This document shows positions 59,785 through 64,000 of a stretch of 64,000 nt of DNA, one piece after another (within the stretch, counting starts at the first letter, position 1; each line of letters starts with the position of its first letter). The translations under genes were made by a program, and so were the position numbers. Origin of the DNA: Adiantum capillus-veneris (taxonomy: Eukaryota; Streptophyta; Polypodiopsida; Polypodiales; Pteridaceae); NCBI GenBank assembly GCA_014529385.2, contig CM043962.1, positions 42,750,598-42,814,597 on the forward strand. The letters are read 5' to 3'. Under the pieces are notes generated by a model, which worked only from the letters and a program-made list of their open reading frames with translations, was not told where the DNA came from and ran no database searches.

Positions 59785-59785
59785 A
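59159..59785 (+). repeat. 3' LTR-like repeat of the gag-only element
   Basis: Begins after the polypurine tract and runs to the end of the CT tract. It includes the tandem duplicate. The terminal TG and CA could not be fixed because the partner copy is truncated. Confidence 0.55.
59721..59779. repeat. (TC)n microsatellite
   Basis: A TC tract of 59 bp within the 3' LTR-like repeat. Confidence 0.95.
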
Positions 59786-59999
59786 TTAGTGTGCTTATCA
59801 ATTATGGTAACATGAATGCTAGTCCTATTAATCCTCACTAACCTTACTCATCCTCTACGCCACCGTTGACAAAAGCTAAGATGGTATCTATCTGATAAAT
59901 GAGTCACCCAAAAAGATAGCAAGGGCAAAAATTGTTTGAATGGTCTATAAAGGAAATTGATGTATAGTTATTTATTACAACTAACAGGTGGAAAAAGCA

Positions 60000-60421
60000 C
60001 GAGTGTGCCATGGGCTATGCAAAAGGATATCACATTTATGAACATTTCATTATCTAAGTTCTCTTTATGACCTATGGCCATTTATGTATGGCCAGACAAT
60101 CTGTATTCAATTTGAGCATTTAAGAAATCTATAAATAAAGACGTGCAAGAGGAAAATGCTTACTCTTGCACTTGGGGAGACTACACCCAGTGTCTCTGTC
60201 ATTCTCTCCTCTCCTATCTCCTCTCTCGTCGTGCCGGTTTAGCACTCCGCTCTAGGAGGTGCACTTGTGCACGTGCACTTGCTCTCTGTCACTCCTTAGA
60301 TTGTGTATCGTGTTGATTATGTGCTTGTGGGATTTTTTAGGTATGCAAATTTCTTGTTTTATGCCCTGTATCATGTTGTTTTTAGTATTTTTCAAGGCCT
60401 TTTACACTCCCGATTGTTGCA
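60000..60421 (+). repeat. putative 5' LTR of a further copia element
   Basis: The right end is fixed by GATTGTTGCA next to a primer site. A TATA box TATAAATA lies at 60130-60137, with a pyrimidine-rich R/U5 part behind it. The left end is not determined and no partner LTR is seen. Confidence 0.55.
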
Positions 60422-60422
60422 G

Positions 60423-60435
60423 TGGTATCAAAGCC
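60423..60435 (+). promoter_or_regulatory. copia primer binding site
   Basis: TGGTATCAAAGCC differs by one base from the usual initiator Met-tRNA site TGGTATCAGAGCC and lies one base after the LTR end. Confidence 0.75.
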
Positions 60436-61147
60436 TAGACAAACGCTTCTAATGATGCAAAGGTCATTAGTATGGAAAGTTTTGGTGTGCGACAAAGATA
60501 AAGCTAAGTGTTCGTTCTTGAATCTCTACCTTTGCCACCATATTCCATGATTTTTCTTCGAAAGCGTTTTATTTACATCTTGGAATATCAAGCAACTGAG
60601 TATTGAGTAATCGAATATCAAATAATGCAATCAACCAGCTAATAAAGTACTACATATTGTAATTACTAAGAGTAATGGAGTATCAAGTAGTGGAGCATCA
60701 AGTAATATAATATTAAGTAATAGAGTATTAATCAATACATGTTTACAAGACAACATGTAGGGGACGATGAAGTAAAAAAGAAAGTTGTTGATGAAGAAGA
60801 AATAGGAAATCTTTCTTTTTTGTCCCATGAGAAGCAAAAGAAGATGCAGAATTAAAGAATTTCTGAAATCCTAGGAATAACCCCAAAAGACCTTTGATAT
60901 GTCTCCAAGCTCGAAGAAGAAGAGGAAGAGAAATAGGGAATTAGTAGCCGATACCCCACGAGACTTCATAAATCTAGTCAATGAGTCCTGAACTTGAGGC
61001 TTCATATGTGAGGAGGCTCCAATGGTTTGACCAAAATTTAGATAAGAAACTCTCGTTCAAGGATGAGCCAACTTAGGCTTTGAGTCGCAAAGTGGGAACC
61101 AACCCCGAAAAGTTACAATACTTCAACGTGGAAAAAAAAAATAAAAA

Positions 61148-61152
<5 letters not shown>
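60436..61152 (+). other. leader of the truncated copia element, then unassigned DNA
   Basis: After the primer site no gag motif could be read. Small words of the type GAGTATCAAGTAAT repeat around 60600-60735. The element is lost or disrupted after this point. Confidence 0.35.

Positions 61153-61209
<57 letters not shown>
61153..61209. repeat. (TA)n microsatellite
   Basis: A TA tract of 57 bp. Confidence 0.95.
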
Positions 61210-61210
<1 letters not shown>

Positions 61211-61329
61211 CTACTGCTTGTTGTGTGGCTTCGCTATAGCGCTGGAAATTGACAACACCTCCCTTCTCTCCACTCAGTATTGTCACCACCACTAGCATCA
61301 CATGAGTGCTTCCGACCACACACGGCAGT

Positions 61330-61565
61330 CAAAGTACACCATTCCACAATGGTGGCAAATGCCATTCGATGCCAATGTTGACAGTGCCCATAGGTGCAAA
61401 GAAGGGCGGTCGTGAGGAACTGCACGTAGGGCAACAACCACCAACCAATAGCAAACCAGCAGGGGCCTTTTTTTTATTTTCTTTTCTTTAAAAAAAAAAG
61501 CCCAACACGCAACCACCAAGAAACCCTCCTCCTCTCCCGCTTGCATGTATCACAGACCCGCCATC

Positions 61566-61639
<74 letters not shown>

Positions 61640-62138
61640 TGCTTCTGGTGCCCACACCCCACCCAATCTCTCTCTATTCCTCAGTTGTCAGCCACACACT
61701 CACTCTCTCTCTAGTAGCCGTCAAATAGCTCTCTCTTTCTCTCTGGCCCACAAGCGACCATCGAACTACAGCCGCCGCCAGCTTGCCAACTCCTTCTCTC
61801 TCTATCTCTCCCTTGCATGCACACCCACAACAATTGTTCTCTCTCCCCTTGGAAGACCATGCAACACAACGGTCGCGATAGACTCTCTCTCTCTCTCTCT
61901 CTCTCTCAGTTTTGACACCGTTTTCTACCAGCTCGCAACCAAGGAACTCACACTGCACTAGTTGTGCACATCACACGCAACTCTCTCCTACACACACGTC
62001 ATTCAATTTACACCATTCCACAATGGTGGCAACTGCCATTCGACGTTGACATCACCAGTGACTGTCTGTAGGTGCAGCGAAGGGTGGTCGTGAGGTATTG
62101 CACGTAGGGCAACGACCACCAACCAATAGCAAACCATG
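61330..62138. repeat. pair of ~133-bp direct repeats
   Basis: 61330-61463 and about 62007-62138 share TACACCATTCCACAATGGTG, GGTCGTGAGG, TGCACGTAGGGCAAC and ACCACCAACCAATAGCAAAC. The core CACCATTCCACAATGGTG is itself palindromic (CCATTCCACAATGG with one mismatch). The 540 bp between them is CT-rich. They may be LTR-like ends or an old duplication. Confidence 0.6.
61569..61636. repeat. (TC)n microsatellite, 68 bp
   Basis: A pure TC tract, among the longest in the window. A second CT tract lies at about 61880-61907. Confidence 0.95.
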
Positions 62139-62352
62139 GGTGCCCCAAAGGTGCACTAGAAAAGAGTGAATCAAGTGATGATTTTGTCTCAATATAGATA
62201 GTGGTTTTTTGGTGAAGTCTTTCCCTTCTCTCTTTATCTTCCTACATCTTTATTCATCTCTCTATTCTTAATTCGAACAAAACGACATGACTAAAACCTA
62301 ATTTTTCCCCCTTAAACATGTCATTTTGATGGCCCCCACCTCAAGTTGAGTG

Positions 62353-63180
62353 GGGCTACTACCTGCACTGAAGGGCGTGTTATGAAGTGCCACCATTCTA
62401 AGGGAGCAGATAGCACAGGACATCATACAGTACCAACAACTCTCCGATGAGGAGTTGAAGGCTATCATACGGAGGCTACATGAGACGTTGAGGCATGTGC
62501 AAATAGACAAGGGCTCTTCTTAAGACCCTTAGGTAGGACAAGCATGCAAATTTAATCTCAATTCACATAAAACCCCTTTTTGAGAGCCAACTTCTACTAC
62601 TCAGTCTCGACATACACTAGGCTCAGCAGCCACGTGCTGGAGACCTCACACAACACGATTGTGCTACACAATATTAGTTTAGTTTATAATTGTAAAATTG
62701 TAATGTTCCCAAAAATTTTCTTCTCGACGAGTCTGGCGGTGTATCTCTATGACCTCAAGACCTTCTCCAACCTCGACACCCTCTTTGTCATCGTGGTCCC
62801 ACGTCTGCCACACCCTCACCAAGGCCCACTACTGAGCAACAGGGACCCTTTCGCACGTGTGTCAGCTTCTATGATGTCACGTGCAACATCGACACGGATG
62901 AGCACCTTGGGCCCATTGAAGATGGATGGCTATTTCACTAGCGCATAGAACAACTATTCGAGATCTACATGCCTTGACTCCACGTACTTTGGGCATACAT
63001 ATGATTTGTGAGTTTCAAAAAGTTCGACTTGTTCTAACCCATCTTCTTGTAATGTAGAGGTCAAATAGAGCTTGACAAAGATTTTGTGCTTGCCCAGATG
63101 GAGAAATAATTTGGAGTGGGATGGAGCCATAAAGAAGTGCTAAAGGATTGGCAAGCTTTTACAATACAAACAGGACAATG
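62353..63180 (+). pseudogene. unrecognised decayed coding region
   Basis: Several plus-strand stretches read like protein in changing frames: QIAQDIIQYQQLSDEELKAI (about 62407-62466), QGPFRTCVSFYDVTCNID (about 62840-62893) with EHLGPIEDGWLF after it, and DKDFVLAQMEK (about 63072-63108), then an in-frame TAA before FGVGWSHKEVLKDWQAF. The family is not recognised. It may be another transposon protein; stops and shifts show it is dead. Confidence 0.3.
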
Positions 63181-63193
63181 CATGGTTAGTGCT

Positions 63194-63195
<2 letters not shown>

Positions 63196-63255
<60 letters not shown>
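63196..63255. repeat. (GA)n microsatellite
   Basis: A GA tract of about 60 bp directly after the decayed coding region. Confidence 0.95.
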
Positions 63256-63258
<3 letters not shown>

Positions 63259-64000
63259 ATGAGAGAGGGAAATGAAATGTCCTATTTAACGTCTTCAACA
63301 TACCAAAATGTCTTATAAACCAAAATTTGCATCCAATAGAATCTAATACTCTATCTAGAAAGGTATGGAGAGTAAAAACATGAACACCCAAGCAAAAATT
63401 AGCTAGAACGAACAAAAATTGGAACATAGAACCATATGACACTTAGAATCATAAATTGTAGTAAAACATAATAGAAAATGTAGATACTTGGTACTTGGAG
63501 AGATCATAGAAACATCATTCAGATTGGCTCTTTGGTACTTGAAGAGATTGAGAAGACCTGTCTATGGGGAATCGGGCTTTAAGTAGTCATACAAGGCTAT
63601 CACCACAAGAATTGCCGCACAACCCACCCAATGTTGGTAAGGTTTAAACAGATCAATGACAATTTTTAAATCAAGGGAGTTCGTTCTTACCAATGAGTCT
63701 GGGAACTCGCTCTTGTGAATGGATCAGAGTGCCCATTCTCTTCTCTATAGTACCTTGGCTTTTAGGGGTTAATCAAGCTTGGAGAGAGATCAATTATCAA
63801 GTCAATGTCCTTCATTGCTTCTTGAAACTCTTCAGCAATCAAAGTATGCATTGAGATTGAAAGTCAGTGGAAAATTAATCGATGGTTGAGACTCTCTCAA
63901 AGCTCAATGTCCAATTGCGAGGCAAGATCTTTTGTCGTCCATTGTATCATTGTTGCTCTCTTCCTCGTTAGAGTAGTCGCCATGTGCTAAGGTTGTAAGG
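63256..64000. other. unassigned DNA to window end
   Basis: No gene or element recognised on either strand. Confidence 0.35.

Noticed and set aside
61330-62138. LTR pair of a small element
   Set aside because: The direct repeats lack clear TG/CA ends, primer site, polypurine tract and target duplication, so I report only a repeat pair.

Overview
The window is nuclear DNA of a land plant. The evidence is a two-exon plant-type MATE transporter of the DTX48-54 kind, many Ty1/copia remnants primed by initiator Met-tRNA, a Ty3/gypsy piece with an Asp-tRNA-type primer site, a LINE, SINE-like repeats, and very dense CT/GA, CA and AT microsatellites. The lineage cannot be fixed from sequence alone. 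The repeat load and microsatellite density would suit a large-genome plant such as a fern or gymnosperm, but that is a guess. Only one gene looks intact and ordinary: the MATE transporter at 14224-16888.

Layout. 1-8.5 kb: two copies of a dispersed repeat of about 1.7 kb, the second split by a 5'-truncated LINE (about 4886-7027, minus strand). 8.5-13.3 kb: no recognised gene; a 34-C tract, a 34-G tract and a 261-bp tandem duplication. 13.3-17.4 kb: the MATE gene with a CT/CA-rich leader, one intron and a possible poly(A) signal. 17.4-24.5 kb: unassigned DNA with tandem duplications, a 34-bp perfect palindrome and a tRNA-like SINE head. 24.5-30.3 kb: three minus-strand copia ruins and a 220-bp SINE-like insert with a 19-21 bp target duplication. 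31.1-35.8 kb: 5' LTR, primer site and gag of a Ty3/gypsy-like element with no pol visible. 35.9-49.8 kb: a gene cluster interrupted by a young copia element (43103-48657; 192-bp LTRs, 5-bp target duplication). 49.8-53.0 kb: a decayed plus-strand copia pol with a 3' LTR. 55.7-60.4 kb: four more copia pieces, one a short gag-only element. 61-63.2 kb: microsatellites and an unrecognised decayed coding region.

The most interesting part is the 35.9-49.8 kb cluster (about 8.3 kb without the copia insert). It holds, convergently, a plus-strand gene with a BAH-like N-terminus and a possible ubiquitin-like C-terminus, a second plus-strand gene of unknown family, a minus-strand gene with a clear histone H3 fold behind an acidic/basic tail, and a minus-strand multi-exon gene that looks like an RNase H-fold transposase. 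All but the histone gene carry in-frame stops or frameshifts, and the histone gene changes frame at an unresolved junction. My inference is a degenerate copy of an autonomous DNA transposon, or captured cluster, that encodes chromatin proteins including its own H3 variant. I know of no named family with this gene set and could not search for one.

Across the dead elements, most in-frame stops are exactly what C-to-T change would make of CAG, CGA or CAA. In the young copia element all six stops fit CAG-to-TAG or CGA-to-TGA, the CHG and CG contexts that plants methylate. This points to decay by deamination of methylated cytosine.
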